A stretch of 64,000 nucleotides of DNA from an uncultured Collinsella sp. (GCA_937995345.1 CALKKS010000012.1:85291-149290); one strand, 5' to 3'; shown: positions 25,050 through 33,912, counted from the first letter of the stretch. Translations and numbers: made by a program. The notes: a model not told the origin generated them from the letters alone.

Positions 25050-25685
25050 ATGACTGCACGCCTCATTGTTATGGATATCGACTCCACCCTCATCAACCAG
25101 GAGGTTATCGACCTGTTGGGCGAGGAAGCCGGCGTGGGCGAGCAGGTGGCGCAAATCACCGAGCGCGCCATGCGCGGCGAACTCGATTTTAAACAGGCGC
25201 TCGAGGAGCGCGTGGGACTGCTTGCGGGTTTGGACGAGAGCGTGTTCGAGCGCACCTTTGAGCGCGTGACGTTTACCCCCGGTGCGCTGGAGCTCGTACG
25301 CTCGGCGCACAGCAAGGGCTGGAAGGTCGGCGTAGTAAGTGGCGGTTTCCACGAGGTCGCCGACAAGATCGTTGCCGCCGCGAGCATCGACTTTTGTCTG
25401 GCCAACCGCTTGGAGGTCGCGGACGGCAAGCTCACCGGCAAGCTGGCGGCCGGCATCGTGACCAAGGAGTCCAAGCTCATCCAGCTGCTGGATTGGGCAG
25501 TTGAGTGCGGTGTCGACATGGCTCACACCGTGGCGATCGGCGATGGCGCTAACGACATCCCCATGATTCAAGCCGCGGGCACCGGCATCGCGTTTTGCGC
25601 CAAGCCCAAGACGCGCGAAGCCGCCCCGTTTGCCATCGACGAGCGCAACCTGATGCTCGCCATGGACATCATCCTGCGCGACTAG
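25050..25685 (+). CDS. serB: Phosphoserine phosphatase
   Basis: SerB removes phosphate from phosphoserine, the last step of serine synthesis. The 211-residue HAD-fold protein has motif I DIDSTL at the N-terminus, motif II SGGFHEV, a conserved Lys (TKESKL) and motif IV GDGANDIPM. It lacks the N-terminal ACT domain of longer SerB forms. ATG 25050 was chosen because GAAAGG lies just upstream and the HAD motif then begins at the usual distance. Confidence 0.9.
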   Translation: MTARLIVMDIDSTLINQEVIDLLGEEAGVGEQVAQITERAMRGELDFKQALEERVGLLAGLDESVFERTFERVTFTPGALELVRSAHSKGWKVGVVSGGFHEVADKIVAAASIDFCLANRLEVADGKLTGKLAAGIVTKESKLIQLLDWAVECGVDMAHTVAIGDGANDIPMIQAAGTGIAFCAKPKTREAAPFAIDERNLMLAMDIILRD

Positions 25686-25724
25686 CGAGTTAGCCTCACA
25701 ACTCCATCAAATCTGACATATTAG

Positions 25725-25758
25725 ATTTCCGAACAATTTTGCTCTAATGTTCGGAAAT
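25725..25758. promoter_or_regulatory. Inverted repeat upstream of larB
   Basis: ATTTCCGAACA (25725-25735) recurs exactly inverted at 25748-25758 with 12 bases between. The right arm covers a plausible -35 box (TTCGGA), with TAAACT (25773-25778) 17 bases on as the -10. It could be an operator for the lar genes, perhaps for the TetR protein encoded downstream; without a T run it is less likely a serB terminator. Confidence 0.45.
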
Positions 25759-25801
25759 AGCCCTTTGCGTGCTAAACTTTTAAGCGTCGAAGGGAACTTA
25801 T

Positions 25802-26584
25802 ATGGACAAACGCGATCTTGAGCAATTGCTGAGCGATGTTGCCGGCGGAGCAGTCACCCCGGCAGTCGCCCTCACGCACATCCAGACGGCGCCGACCGCC
25901 GATTTGGGCTTTGCGCAGCTCGATCTTTCGCGCGGAGTGCGCCAGGGAGCCGGCGAGGTTGTCTACGGTGCCGGTAAATCCGCCGAGCAGATTGCCGCCA
26001 TTATCGAAGCACTGCGCGATGCCGGCCAGGAGCGCATCCTGGTCACGCGTTTGGATGCCGAAAAAGCCGCGCGCACCGCTGAGCTTCTCGGCAACGACAT
26101 CGACCTGGGATATGTCCCGGACGCCCAGCTCGCCCTGGTGGGTGGCAAGCCCTCCCCCACCGGCAACGGACGCATCGTCGTCGCCTGCGCCGGCACGAGC
26201 GACTTGCCCGTCGCCGAGGAAGCCGCGTTGACGGCCGAGTTCTATGGCAACGAGGTCGGCCGGCTCTACGACGTGGGTGTCGCCGGCCTGCACCGTCTGC
26301 TCGCTCATGCTGAGGAACTTGCCCAGGCGCAGGTGGTCATCGCCATCGCCGGCATGGAGGGCGCCCTGGCGAGCGTTGTCGGCGGTCTGGTGAGCTGTCC
26401 GGTCATCGCCGTTCCTACCAGCGTGGGGTACGGCGCGAACTTTGGTGGCGTAGCCGCGCTGCTCGCCATGCTCAACTCCTGTGCCAGCGGCGTTTCGGTC
26501 GTCAACATCGACAACGGCTTTGGTGCCGCCTACCAGGCAAGTCTTATCAATCATCTGAGCGCCGGCGCGTCCTGCGCCCGCTAA
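25802..26584 (+). CDS. larB: Nickel-pincer cofactor biosynthesis protein LarB
   Basis: LarB carboxylates and hydrolyses nicotinic acid adenine dinucleotide to start synthesis of the nickel-pincer nucleotide used by lactate racemase. The 260-residue protein has the AIR-carboxylase-like C-terminal domain (IVVACAGTSDLPVAEEAA, then AIAGMEGALASVVGGL and VPTSVGYGA). AAGGG precedes ATG 25802. It is the first gene of larB-larC-tetR; larA and larD lie just downstream on the other strand. Confidence 0.94.
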   Translation: MDKRDLEQLLSDVAGGAVTPAVALTHIQTAPTADLGFAQLDLSRGVRQGAGEVVYGAGKSAEQIAAIIEALRDAGQERILVTRLDAEKAARTAELLGNDIDLGYVPDAQLALVGGKPSPTGNGRIVVACAGTSDLPVAEEAALTAEFYGNEVGRLYDVGVAGLHRLLAHAEELAQAQVVIAIAGMEGALASVVGGLVSCPVIAVPTSVGYGANFGGVAALLAMLNSCASGVSVVNIDNGFGAAYQASLINHLSAGASCAR

Positions 26585-26594
26585 GGAGCATTTC

Positions 26595-27509
26595 ATGTCA
26601 AACCATCAGCACACGCTTATCATCGACGGCACCTCGGGCATCAGCGGCGACATGTCCGTCGCGGCCCTGCTCGACCTGGGCGCCAGCGAGGAGCATCTGC
26701 GCGAGCAGCTCGCCACGCTTCCGGTCAGCGGCTTTGAGATTGCCGTTACACGCGTAAACAAGCATGGCATCGACGCCTGCGACTTTGACGTTCAGCTGGC
26801 AGAGGAGCTCGAGAACCACGACCACGACATGGCCTGGCTCTACGGCAACGAAGCACCTGCCGAGCACACGCACGAGCATGAGCACCACCATCATGATCAT
26901 GGCGAGCATGAACACGAACACTGCCACGAGCATGACCATGAGGCCCACGGTCATGGCCACGAGGGTCACCATCACGACCACCATCACCATCGTTCTTTGG
27001 CGGACGTCACCGCCATCATCGATGGCTCGCAGCTAAGCGATGGCGCCAAGCGTCGTGCCCTCGCCATCTTTACCGTACTCGCCGCTGCCGAGGCCAAGGC
27101 CCACGGCAAAACGCCCGAGACCGTCATGTTCCACGAGGTGGGCGCCGTCGACTCCATCGTCGACGTCTGCTCCGTCGCCATCTGCCTCGACGACCTGGAC
27201 ATCGAGGACATCGTGGTCGAGTCGCTCTCCGAGGGCCACGGCACCATCCACTGTGCCCACGGCCTTATGCCCATCCCGGTGCCCGCCGTCGTCAACCTAT
27301 GCCAAGCAGGCAATATCGCCCTCACGCCCGCACCGGTCGCCGGCGAGCTCGTGACGCCCACGGGCGCTGCCATCGTCACCGCGCTGCGCACGTCCGAGCA
27401 CCTGCCGGCCCGCTATCGCATCGAAGCCGTCGGCTACGGCGCCGGCAAGCGCCCCTACGAAGGCTGCTCCGGTACGCTCCGCTGCCTGCTCGTCCACGTG
27501 GACGCGTAA
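26595..27509 (+). CDS. larC: LarC N-terminal (LarC1-type) nickel insertion protein, His-rich; LarC2 domain missing
   Basis: LarC inserts nickel into the pincer cofactor. This 304-residue protein begins IIDGTSGISGDMSVAALLDLG, typical of the family. An insertion at about residues 90-132 has roughly 24 His in 43 residues and should bind or store nickel. The protein ends VGYGAGKRPYEGCSGTLRCLLVHVDA, where full-length LarC continues into a C-terminal LarC2 domain of roughly 130-150 residues. The next gene in any plus frame is tetR, so LarC2 is absent here. In Lactobacillus plantarum LarC1 and LarC2 are joined by a programmed frameshift; none is possible here. Confidence 0.9.
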   Translation: MSNHQHTLIIDGTSGISGDMSVAALLDLGASEEHLREQLATLPVSGFEIAVTRVNKHGIDACDFDVQLAEELENHDHDMAWLYGNEAPAEHTHEHEHHHHDHGEHEHEHCHEHDHEAHGHGHEGHHHDHHHHRSLADVTAIIDGSQLSDGAKRRALAIFTVLAAAEAKAHGKTPETVMFHEVGAVDSIVDVCSVAICLDDLDIEDIVVESLSEGHGTIHCAHGLMPIPVPAVVNLCQAGNIALTPAPVAGELVTPTGAAIVTALRTSEHLPARYRIEAVGYGAGKRPYEGCSGTLRCLLVHVDA

Positions 27510-27511
27510 AA

Positions 27512-28051
27512 ATGGATGCCCGCAAAACAAAAAGCCGCGCCGCTATAGTCACGGCGTTTTCCGAGCTCCTGCGCGAGGAAGACTACGGCAAGATCACCGT
27601 CGGAGACATCATCGCGCGTGCCCAAGTGGGCCGCGCGACGTTCTACGGCCTCTTCAAGAGCAAAGACGACCTACTCGCCGAGCTCGTAAGCGATATCTGC
27701 GCCCACGCCCTCAACGACGATGGCGCGCCCCTCGACGACCCGCTCGTGCAAGTCGAGCACATCCTCAACAACCTCTGGGAGCGTCGCCAGGGCGTTCGAG
27801 CGCTGGTAGCAGGAGCCGGCTCACGCGTCTTCGCCGACTGCTTGCGCAAGACCATCATGTCACGAGCAGCCGATACCGTCCCCGCCAACCCCACAGGCAC
27901 CGCCGCCAGCATGGACCGCAGTTTCCTACTACACCACATAGCCTCAAGCTTCGTAGGAACAGTCCAATGGTGGGCCTGGCACAACTTTCAAGCAAACAAA
28001 TCCGACGTAGCCAAAGACTACCTATCAGCCATACAACCCCTCTTCAACTAA
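27512..28051 (+). CDS. TetR-family regulator in the lar cluster
   Basis: This 179-residue protein has an N-terminal TetR helix-turn-helix (ITVGDIIARAQVGRATFYGLFKSKDDLLAEL) and a helical C-terminal ligand domain. Its ATG lies two bases after the larC stop with no clear ribosome site, so it is probably translated by coupling to larC. It is a candidate regulator of the lar genes; the inverted repeat before larB is a possible target. Ligand unknown. Confidence 0.85.
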   Translation: MDARKTKSRAAIVTAFSELLREEDYGKITVGDIIARAQVGRATFYGLFKSKDDLLAELVSDICAHALNDDGAPLDDPLVQVEHILNNLWERRQGVRALVAGAGSRVFADCLRKTIMSRAADTVPANPTGTAASMDRSFLLHHIASSFVGTVQWWAWHNFQANKSDVAKDYLSAIQPLFN

Positions 28052-28212
28052 GCAAGCCTCTCATCCCAAAGCACCGCCCCACCCCAAGGCGCCAAGCATC
28101 CCAAAGCGTCACCCGCATCTCAAAGCGCCTAACAACAAAGTGCCCACCACATCCAAATTCAGATATATATATGTTGGTTGCTTGTTCGAACGCAACTGGA
28201 TTCCCGCAGCCA

Positions 28213-28329
28213 TCCGCATGGGGTAACTTCCCAGCGCACTCCGCAGGACGAAAGAACCCCCGCCGCACGAAGTGCGCAGCGGGGGTTCTTTCATGTCCGA
28301 GGACGCGCTGGGAAGTTACCCCATGCGGA
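28213..28329. repeat. 117-bp rod-like hairpin element, copy 1
   Basis: Outer arms 28213-28237 and 28305-28329 are exact 25-bp inverted repeats. Inner arms AAAGAACCCCCGC (28251-28263) and GCGGGGGTTCTTT (28279-28291) also pair exactly. Between them, ACTCCGCAGGACG and CATGTCCGAGGACG are identical to the same positions in copy 2 (30751-30877). It lies between convergent tetR and larD and can act as a two-way terminator. The remaining gap (28052-28212) shows only degenerate CATCCCAAAGC-like repeats. Confidence 0.7.
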
Positions 28330-28354
28330 CGGCGGACAACTATGTAGCCTCGGA

Positions 28355-29086
28355 CTAGAACATGCCCAAGAAACCATGCACAAACAGCGCGGCCAGAGCG
28401 GCACCGACAAACGGAGCGATGCCGGGAACAAGCAGGCCGTACTTCCAGTTGTTGTCAGCCTTGTTCTTGATCGGCAGCACCTGATAGGCCATGCGAGGAC
28501 CAAGGTCACGAGCCTGGTTCATGGCGAAGCCAGTGATGCCGCCCATGCCCATGCCAACGGCCCAAACGATCAGACCGACGCAGATGGCGAGCATCAGAAC
28601 GTTCTCGCCGGCGCGGCTAGCGGCAGCAAGGATGGCGCTGATGAACACAAAGGTGCAGATAGCCTCGCAGAAGAAGTTGCGGGCATAGTTGGTACCCTCG
28701 GTGGTGGGGTTGGTCGAGAAAATGTTGCGCTGGGCAATGGGGTCGACGGCGCCCTCGGAAGCCTTGAACTCATCGGCATACATAAACCAAGCGATCACGG
28801 CGCCCACAAAGCCACCGAGCATATCGGCAATCATGAAGGGGATGCAGTTGCCCCACGGCACCAAGCCGACGATGCACTGGGCAAGCACCATGGCGGGGTT
28901 CATGCACACGGCGCCGCCAAAGACAAACAGGCAGACCGAGATGCCAAAAGACCAGGTGGTGATGGCAAACATATGGCCGGAGCCCTGATACTTAGTGCCC
29001 TTGAGCACGGTATCGCAGTGCACGCCCACGCCAAAGATGATCATGAGGGCCGTCGCGCCGAATTCGCAGAGGAGTTTGGTAAGCAT
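28355..29086 (-). CDS. larD: MIP-family channel, probable lactic acid channel LarD
   Basis: This 243-residue protein is a member of the aquaporin/glycerol facilitator family with six hydrophobic segments. The first pore motif is NPA (VCMNPAMVL). The second is NQA (FAMNQARDLGPR) instead of NPA. Location beside larA and the larBC genes points to LarD, which moves lactic acid across the membrane. It is downstream of larA by about 50 bases in the same orientation, so the two are probably one operon. Confidence 0.85.
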   Translation of the reverse strand: MLTKLLCEFGATALMIIFGVGVHCDTVLKGTKYQGSGHMFAITTWSFGISVCLFVFGGAVCMNPAMVLAQCIVGLVPWGNCIPFMIADMLGGFVGAVIAWFMYADEFKASEGAVDPIAQRNIFSTNPTTEGTNYARNFFCEAICTFVFISAILAAASRAGENVLMLAICVGLIVWAVGMGMGGITGFAMNQARDLGPRMAYQVLPIKNKADNNWKYGLLVPGIAPFVGAALAALFVHGFLGMF

Positions 29087-29135
29087 AAAACCTTATCTTT
29101 CTTGTCGGTTAAAAACGATTCGTTTAGGCCGCGCA

Positions 29136-30413
29136 CTAGTGCTGCGCGACGACAACGCCCAGGCCATCGGGAATGACGGCAACCTTGGCATCGGCACCCT
29201 TCATCTCAAAGGCGAGCTTGAGCGCCTCCTCGATAGTGTTGACCGGCGTCATGTGCATATCCTTGAGCATCTGGTGATCGCACAGGTCGGTGACCATAAT
29301 CACAGGGTGATGTGCCAGGATGCGGGCGAAAATCTGGCTCGTCCACTGGTCGGGCAGGGTCTCGTCCTTAGGACGGTCGATGCAGGCGCGCTCAAACTCC
29401 GCCGGATCATTGTCGGCGATGTTGTGATAGAAGCCCTCGCCGCCGTGACCGTCGGCACAACCGGCGACGTCGATGATCACGCCGCCCTCGGGAAGCGTGG
29501 CCTCGGCAGCGCACATGCCCTTCACGGCCTGGTAGATGTTCTGGTCGAGCGGGTAGCCGCCGTTGGTGGTGATGGCAATCTCGCACTCGACGGGCTCAAC
29601 GCCGGCAAGGCTCTTCACGAACTCGCAGCCGGCCTCGTGCGCCTTGTGGATGTCGCCGGCAAAGGAGCCGATGACCTCGTGCTTGCCGTTGAGCACAACG
29701 TTAAGCACAAAGGCAAGGTGAGCCATCTCGGCGGCGGCAAACATGTCCTCGCTCACGTGGTTGTGGCACAGGTTGCCGGCACGCGAGTGGGAATCGTTCA
29801 CAAACTGACCGTTGTGGTTGTACATGATGGTCTTGTAGCTGGCGATGCCGGGCAGGACGGACTTGCGGCTACCAGAGAAACCGGCAAAGAAGTGCGGCTC
29901 AATAAAGCCCTCGGCAAGCAGCAAATCGCAATCGGCAGCAATCTTGTTGATGATGCACTCGCCACCAGAAGGCAGGGTGCCGATCTTTTTCATCATGCTG
30001 TCGTCAGTCGCGACGTGCATAACGATTTCCTCGTTAGCAACGATCTCCTCGCCATACTTATTGACGAGCTCCTCGTGCGTCGACGGACGGTGCATGCCGG
30101 TCGCGACCAGGATGCGCACACGCGCCTCGGGAGCGGCAGCGTGGATGTGATGCAGCAGAATAGGCATCGTCACACGCGAGGGAACGGGACGCGTATGGTC
30201 GGAGCTAATGATGACGATATCCTTCTTGCCAGCACAAAGCTCCTCGAGCGAAGGCGAGCCATAAGGGTTGGCAAGCGACTCCTCTACCAGCTCTTCCTGA
30301 GATTTTGTAGTCTTAAACTCGTTTTGATGACCTTCCATCACACCCGCGAAGTTCTTATCCTCGAGCTCCAGATGCAACGTCTTGTGGTCAAACGGCAGTT
30401 CACATTCAAACAA
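29136..30413 (-). CDS. larA: Lactate racemase LarA (nickel-pincer enzyme)
   Basis: LarA interconverts L- and D-lactate using a covalently bound nickel-pincer nucleotide. Taking TTG 30413 as start gives 425 residues and puts key residues at the Lactobacillus plantarum numbers: His108 (ATGMHRP), His174 (EPHFFAG), Lys184 (SGSRKSVLPG, cofactor attachment) and His200 (YNHNG). This agreement and AAGAGGG just upstream support the TTG start, although the open frame runs 26 codons further. It is followed by larD. Cofactor genes larB and larC are 2.5 kb away on the other strand. Confidence 0.93.
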   Translation of the reverse strand: MFECELPFDHKTLHLELEDKNFAGVMEGHQNEFKTTKSQEELVEESLANPYGSPSLEELCAGKKDIVIISSDHTRPVPSRVTMPILLHHIHAAAPEARVRILVATGMHRPSTHEELVNKYGEEIVANEEIVMHVATDDSMMKKIGTLPSGGECIINKIAADCDLLLAEGFIEPHFFAGFSGSRKSVLPGIASYKTIMYNHNGQFVNDSHSRAGNLCHNHVSEDMFAAAEMAHLAFVLNVVLNGKHEVIGSFAGDIHKAHEAGCEFVKSLAGVEPVECEIAITTNGGYPLDQNIYQAVKGMCAAEATLPEGGVIIDVAGCADGHGGEGFYHNIADNDPAEFERACIDRPKDETLPDQWTSQIFARILAHHPVIMVTDLCDHQMLKDMHMTPVNTIEEALKLAFEMKGADAKVAVIPDGLGVVVAQH

Positions 30414-30750
30414 TGACGAGCGCCCTCTTCCTTTCAACTGACACACTAGATAAACCGTTGGAAGGATACGCCGCTCACCGAAAAACACCACCGTCTACCG
30501 ACTCATTAACACAACGTTCATATTTGACCCACAACAAAACGGCCGCGATCCCAAACGAGACCGCAGCCGCTACAGTCGTAAGGCGAGAAGCGCACTTTAT
30601 TCTCATCAGCCCCCAATCCCTGAAGACCGAGGACGAAGGGACCCGACGGGTTTCCCTCTGAATGCATTCCGCAGCACGAAGCCCCATCAAAGTGCGCGAA
30701 GCGCGCCATCTTTTCCCCAGCCAGTAATCCGTCGAAGACCGGACATCGCA
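30414..30750. other. larA upstream region without a gene
   Basis: This stretch holds the larA promoter region, which I could not place exactly. From about 30620 to 30750 it carries scattered matches to the rod-like element cores (CCGAGGACGAAG, ATTCCGCAGCACGAAG, AAAGTGCGC), suggesting one or more decayed copies. No convincing gene or known riboswitch was seen. Confidence 0.4.
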
Positions 30751-30877
30751 GGGCCCGCCATTAGCTTACTTTTAGGCACACTCCGCAGGACGCAAGAAGC
30801 CCTCGCCGCACAAAGTGCGCAGCGAGGGCTTCTTGCATGTCCGAGGACGTGCCTAAAAGTAAGCTAATGGCGGGCCC
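30751..30877. repeat. 127-bp rod-like hairpin element, copy 2
   Basis: Outer arms 30751-30779 and 30849-30877 are exact 29-bp inverted repeats unrelated in sequence to those of copy 1. Inner arms CAAGAAGCCCTCGC (30793-30806) and GCGAGGGCTTCTTG (30822-30835) pair exactly and differ from copy 1 by compensatory changes. The CTCCGCAGGACG, CGCAC/GTGCG loop and CATGTCCGAGGACG parts are conserved. It lies 22 bases after the ppc stop and probably terminates ppc. Confidence 0.7.
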
Positions 30878-30898
30878 GGACGACTACAGGGCTATCGA

Positions 30899-33724
30899 TT
30901 ACCCCGTGTTCTGCAATCCTGCCGAGACGCCGGTCACAGTCGAAAGAATCAGGCTCATGTACTCGGCCTTCTTCTCCTCGGCCATCTCGTCCTGGTTCAT
31001 ACGCACCTCGCGAAGGGCGCGGACCTGGGCGATGGACAGGGCGTCGACGTAGGGGTTACGGACGCGGACGGCGCAGCCGAGCACGCGACGGCGCTGCAGC
31101 GGCCACTCGTCACCGACGATGGCAAGGACCCACTTACGCGTGAGCTGCATCTCGGTGAAGACCTTCTCGGACAGATCCTGGCGATCGCCCAGGTGCAGGT
31201 ACATCTTGGCGATGCGCTGATCGGTCTTAGCGATCGACATCTCGATGTTGTCGATAAAGGTGCGGAAGAACGGCCACTCCTGGTAGGCAGCCTTGAGCTG
31301 GTCAAGGTCGCCCAACTGCTCGCAGGCGGTGCCCAGGCCGTACCAAGCGGCCAAGTTAATGCGTGCCTGGCTCCAGCTGAAGATCCACGGAATGGTACGC
31401 AGGTCGTCGAGCGACTTGGCGCCCAGGCCGCGCTTGGCGGGACGTGAGCCGATCGGCAGCAGACCGACCTCGGTCAACGGCGTCACGGTCGAGAACCACG
31501 GTGTAAAGTCCTCGGTGTTCAGCAGGTCCAGATAGCGCTCGTGGCTTGCGGCGTTGAGCTTCTCGGCCATATCCCAGAATTTCTGCGTGGTCTCGGTGTT
31601 GGTCTTCTCGACACTCGGGGCCGACTGCAAAAGCGTTGCGGCGGCAACGGACTCAACATGGCGCTGAGCCAGCGTGCGGTTGCCGTAACGGGCAAAGATG
31701 ACCTCACCCTGCTCGGTGAGCTTAAAGAAGCAGTTGACCGAACCCTTGGGCTGCGCCAGCACGGCCTTATTGGCCGGGCCGCCGCCACGGCCCACGGCAC
31801 CGCCGCGACCGTGCATGAGCACCAGGTCGATATCGTTCTTCTCGGCCCACTTGGCAATGCGCTCCTGCGCGGAGTGCAGCGCGAGCATAGCCGTGGTAGG
31901 ACCGGCATCCTTGGAGGAGTCGGAGTAGCCCAGCATGACCTCCATGCGGCGGTTAGTCTGGGCAAGGCGCTTTTGCACCACGGGCAGCGTAAGCATCTGG
32001 TCGAGCACGTCGACGCAGCCCTCGAGGTCCTCGAGCTGCTCGAACAGCGGGATCACGTCGAGCTCGGGGACATCCTCCTCGTGTGCAAAGGACAGGTGGG
32101 CAAGCTCAAAGACGTCGGCCACATGCTGGGCGCTCTTGGTGAACGAGATGATGTAGCGGTGCGCCATCTTCTTGCCGTAGCGCTTTTGGATGGAGCCGAT
32201 AGCGCGGAAGGTATCGATGACCTCGCGTGTCATGGGCTGCAGGTCGCCATGGATACCGTTCTCGTGGATATCCTTGAGGGCGCGGGCGTGCACCACGGAG
32301 TGCTGACGGAACTCCATCTCGACCATGTGGAAGCCGAAGGACTCGACCTGCCAGATGATGGTCTGGACCGGGCCGTAGGCAGCACGGACGGCACCGCAAG
32401 CGGCCAGCGAGCGCTGGACGACGCGCAGGTCCTCCAGGAACTCGTCGGCGCTGTGATACATGGTGTCGGTGATACGACGGACAGTGGCGTTCAGACGGTC
32501 TGCCATGACGAGCATGACGGCGCGATGCGGCTCGTGCTCGGAGATCAGTTCAGCACGTGCGGTGTACTGGGTGCTCATCTCGACCTGATGGTTCCACAGG
32601 TTGATGAGCTCGGCAGACGGCTTGCTGTAGGCGGCCTCGAGCGTCAGGTTACGGCCGATGCGGCGGCACTTGTCCTCGAGCTTGAGCACCATGTGAGTGA
32701 AGTACTTGGCGGCGACCTCACGGCTCACCTTGGCGGTGACGTTGGGGTTGCCGTCGCGGTCGGAGCCGATCCAGCTGCCGGGATGGAAGAATGCTGGGCA
32801 CAGCGGCGGCACGGTACCGGCCTTGTCGCCCAGCACCCAGTCGTCAAAACGACGATAGATAACGGGAATGACGTCGAACAGCGTGTTATCGAAGATGTCG
32901 ATGATGGTATCGGCTTCCTCGACCGGCGTGGGCTTCTTGAGCGCGATGGGGCTCGTACGCACCAGGGCGTCGATCTCCTGCAGCATATGGCGCTCGTTCT
33001 CCACCAAGTCGGAGCCGCCCAGGCGCGGACGCTCCTCCAGCAGGTTGGAAATACGGCGAATCTTGCCCTCGACGGCCTTACGACGGGCCTCGGTGGGATG
33101 TGCGGTAAAGACAGGGTGGAACTCGAGCTTGCCGAGCAGCTCGTTGGCGCCCTCGACACCCATCTCGTTTACCAACTGGTGATAGGCGACGGTGAGTTCG
33201 TTGGCGGGATCGACCTCGGTATCGGTCGACGCACCGGCCTCGCGCTCGCGCAGCTGCGCCACGCGGTAGTTCTCCTCCGACAGGTTTGCCAGATGGAAGA
33301 AGCTCGTAAAGGCGCGGACGATAACCTGCTGTTTATCGAGCGGCAGGCTGTCGATCAGATCGACGACCTCGCGAAACGCCACGGCGGTGGGCTCGTCGGC
33401 AGTGGGCACGCCCTGCTCGTCGACGGACTCGTCGGCAGCACGGCTACCGGGATTGCCGGCATTGGCCACAATCTCGGCTGTCAAAATCTTGTCGAACAGG
33501 TCCGCGATCTCGGGATCATACTCGCTAAGCACACGGCGCTCCAGGCGCAAGAACAGCGCCAGATTGTCGCGCAGCTCCTCGGGGATCTCGATCTCGGCGA
33601 GACGCTCCTTGGACTCGGCATTCGAGCCGATTCGGTTAACGAGGCGGTTGACCACGGCAGCGACACGCGCCGCGGCTTCGGGTACAGACTGGTTGCTTGG
33701 GTTCTCAGCCACGTTTCCTCCCAT
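30899..33724 (-). CDS. ppc: Phosphoenolpyruvate carboxylase
   Basis: PEPC makes oxaloacetate from PEP and bicarbonate. The 941-residue protein has the signatures VFTAHPTEARRK (His near 207), GSWIGSDRDGNPNVT, GYSDSSKDAGPTTAML (Lys near 603), the Gly-rich GRGGAVGRGGGP loop (near 641) and the canonical C-terminal QNTG. ATG 33724 has AAGGAGG almost touching it; an in-frame GTG at 33712 with GGGAGG four bases before it is an equally good or better start. It is a single gene. A weak match to the 26-bp CCGTT motif lies 119-143 bp upstream. Confidence 0.96.
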   Translation of the reverse strand: MGGNVAENPSNQSVPEAAARVAAVVNRLVNRIGSNAESKERLAEIEIPEELRDNLALFLRLERRVLSEYDPEIADLFDKILTAEIVANAGNPGSRAADESVDEQGVPTADEPTAVAFREVVDLIDSLPLDKQQVIVRAFTSFFHLANLSEENYRVAQLREREAGASTDTEVDPANELTVAYHQLVNEMGVEGANELLGKLEFHPVFTAHPTEARRKAVEGKIRRISNLLEERPRLGGSDLVENERHMLQEIDALVRTSPIALKKPTPVEEADTIIDIFDNTLFDVIPVIYRRFDDWVLGDKAGTVPPLCPAFFHPGSWIGSDRDGNPNVTAKVSREVAAKYFTHMVLKLEDKCRRIGRNLTLEAAYSKPSAELINLWNHQVEMSTQYTARAELISEHEPHRAVMLVMADRLNATVRRITDTMYHSADEFLEDLRVVQRSLAACGAVRAAYGPVQTIIWQVESFGFHMVEMEFRQHSVVHARALKDIHENGIHGDLQPMTREVIDTFRAIGSIQKRYGKKMAHRYIISFTKSAQHVADVFELAHLSFAHEEDVPELDVIPLFEQLEDLEGCVDVLDQMLTLPVVQKRLAQTNRRMEVMLGYSDSSKDAGPTTAMLALHSAQERIAKWAEKNDIDLVLMHGRGGAVGRGGGPANKAVLAQPKGSVNCFFKLTEQGEVIFARYGNRTLAQRHVESVAAATLLQSAPSVEKTNTETTQKFWDMAEKLNAASHERYLDLLNTEDFTPWFSTVTPLTEVGLLPIGSRPAKRGLGAKSLDDLRTIPWIFSWSQARINLAAWYGLGTACEQLGDLDQLKAAYQEWPFFRTFIDNIEMSIAKTDQRIAKMYLHLGDRQDLSEKVFTEMQLTRKWVLAIVGDEWPLQRRRVLGCAVRVRNPYVDALSIAQVRALREVRMNQDEMAEEKKAEYMSLILSTVTGVSAGLQNTG

Positions 33725-33842
33725 TCCTCCTTCTATGCACGTAACATGCGATATTCATTATAGGCACTCGGCAAAAACTTTCGACACTGATTGCGCTTTA
33801 CCACACAAAAGTATTTTCTGCATTGCAAGGGTTTTTGCCCTA

Positions 33843-33867
33843 AATGGTCGTATTTCTCGGTGGACGG
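33843..33867 (-). promoter_or_regulatory. Possible degenerate CCGTT motif upstream of ppc
   Basis: The minus strand reads CCGTCCACCGAG then AAATACGACCATT, close to copy A but with one base fewer between half-sites. It has the same orientation relative to the gene as the three good copies. Weak evidence only. Confidence 0.25.
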
Positions 33868-33876
33868 CATACGTAA

Positions 33877-33912
33877 ACGGGGGCATTCCGCATAAAAGCG
33901 AAACACCCCCGT
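33877..33912 (-). terminator. hisS terminator
   Basis: ACGGGGGC (33877-33884) pairs with CCCCCGT (33906-33912), with an inner CGC/GCG pairing. A short T run follows on the minus strand. Confidence 0.65.

Noticed and set aside
23288..25192. A plus-strand 634-codon open frame over aspS and serB
   Set aside because: It is antisense to aspS and out of frame with serB; both real genes have full-length family motifs.
30414..30750. Nickel/cobalt riboswitch before larA
   Set aside because: The needed multi-stem junction was not recognised; the region is better explained as promoter plus repeat debris.
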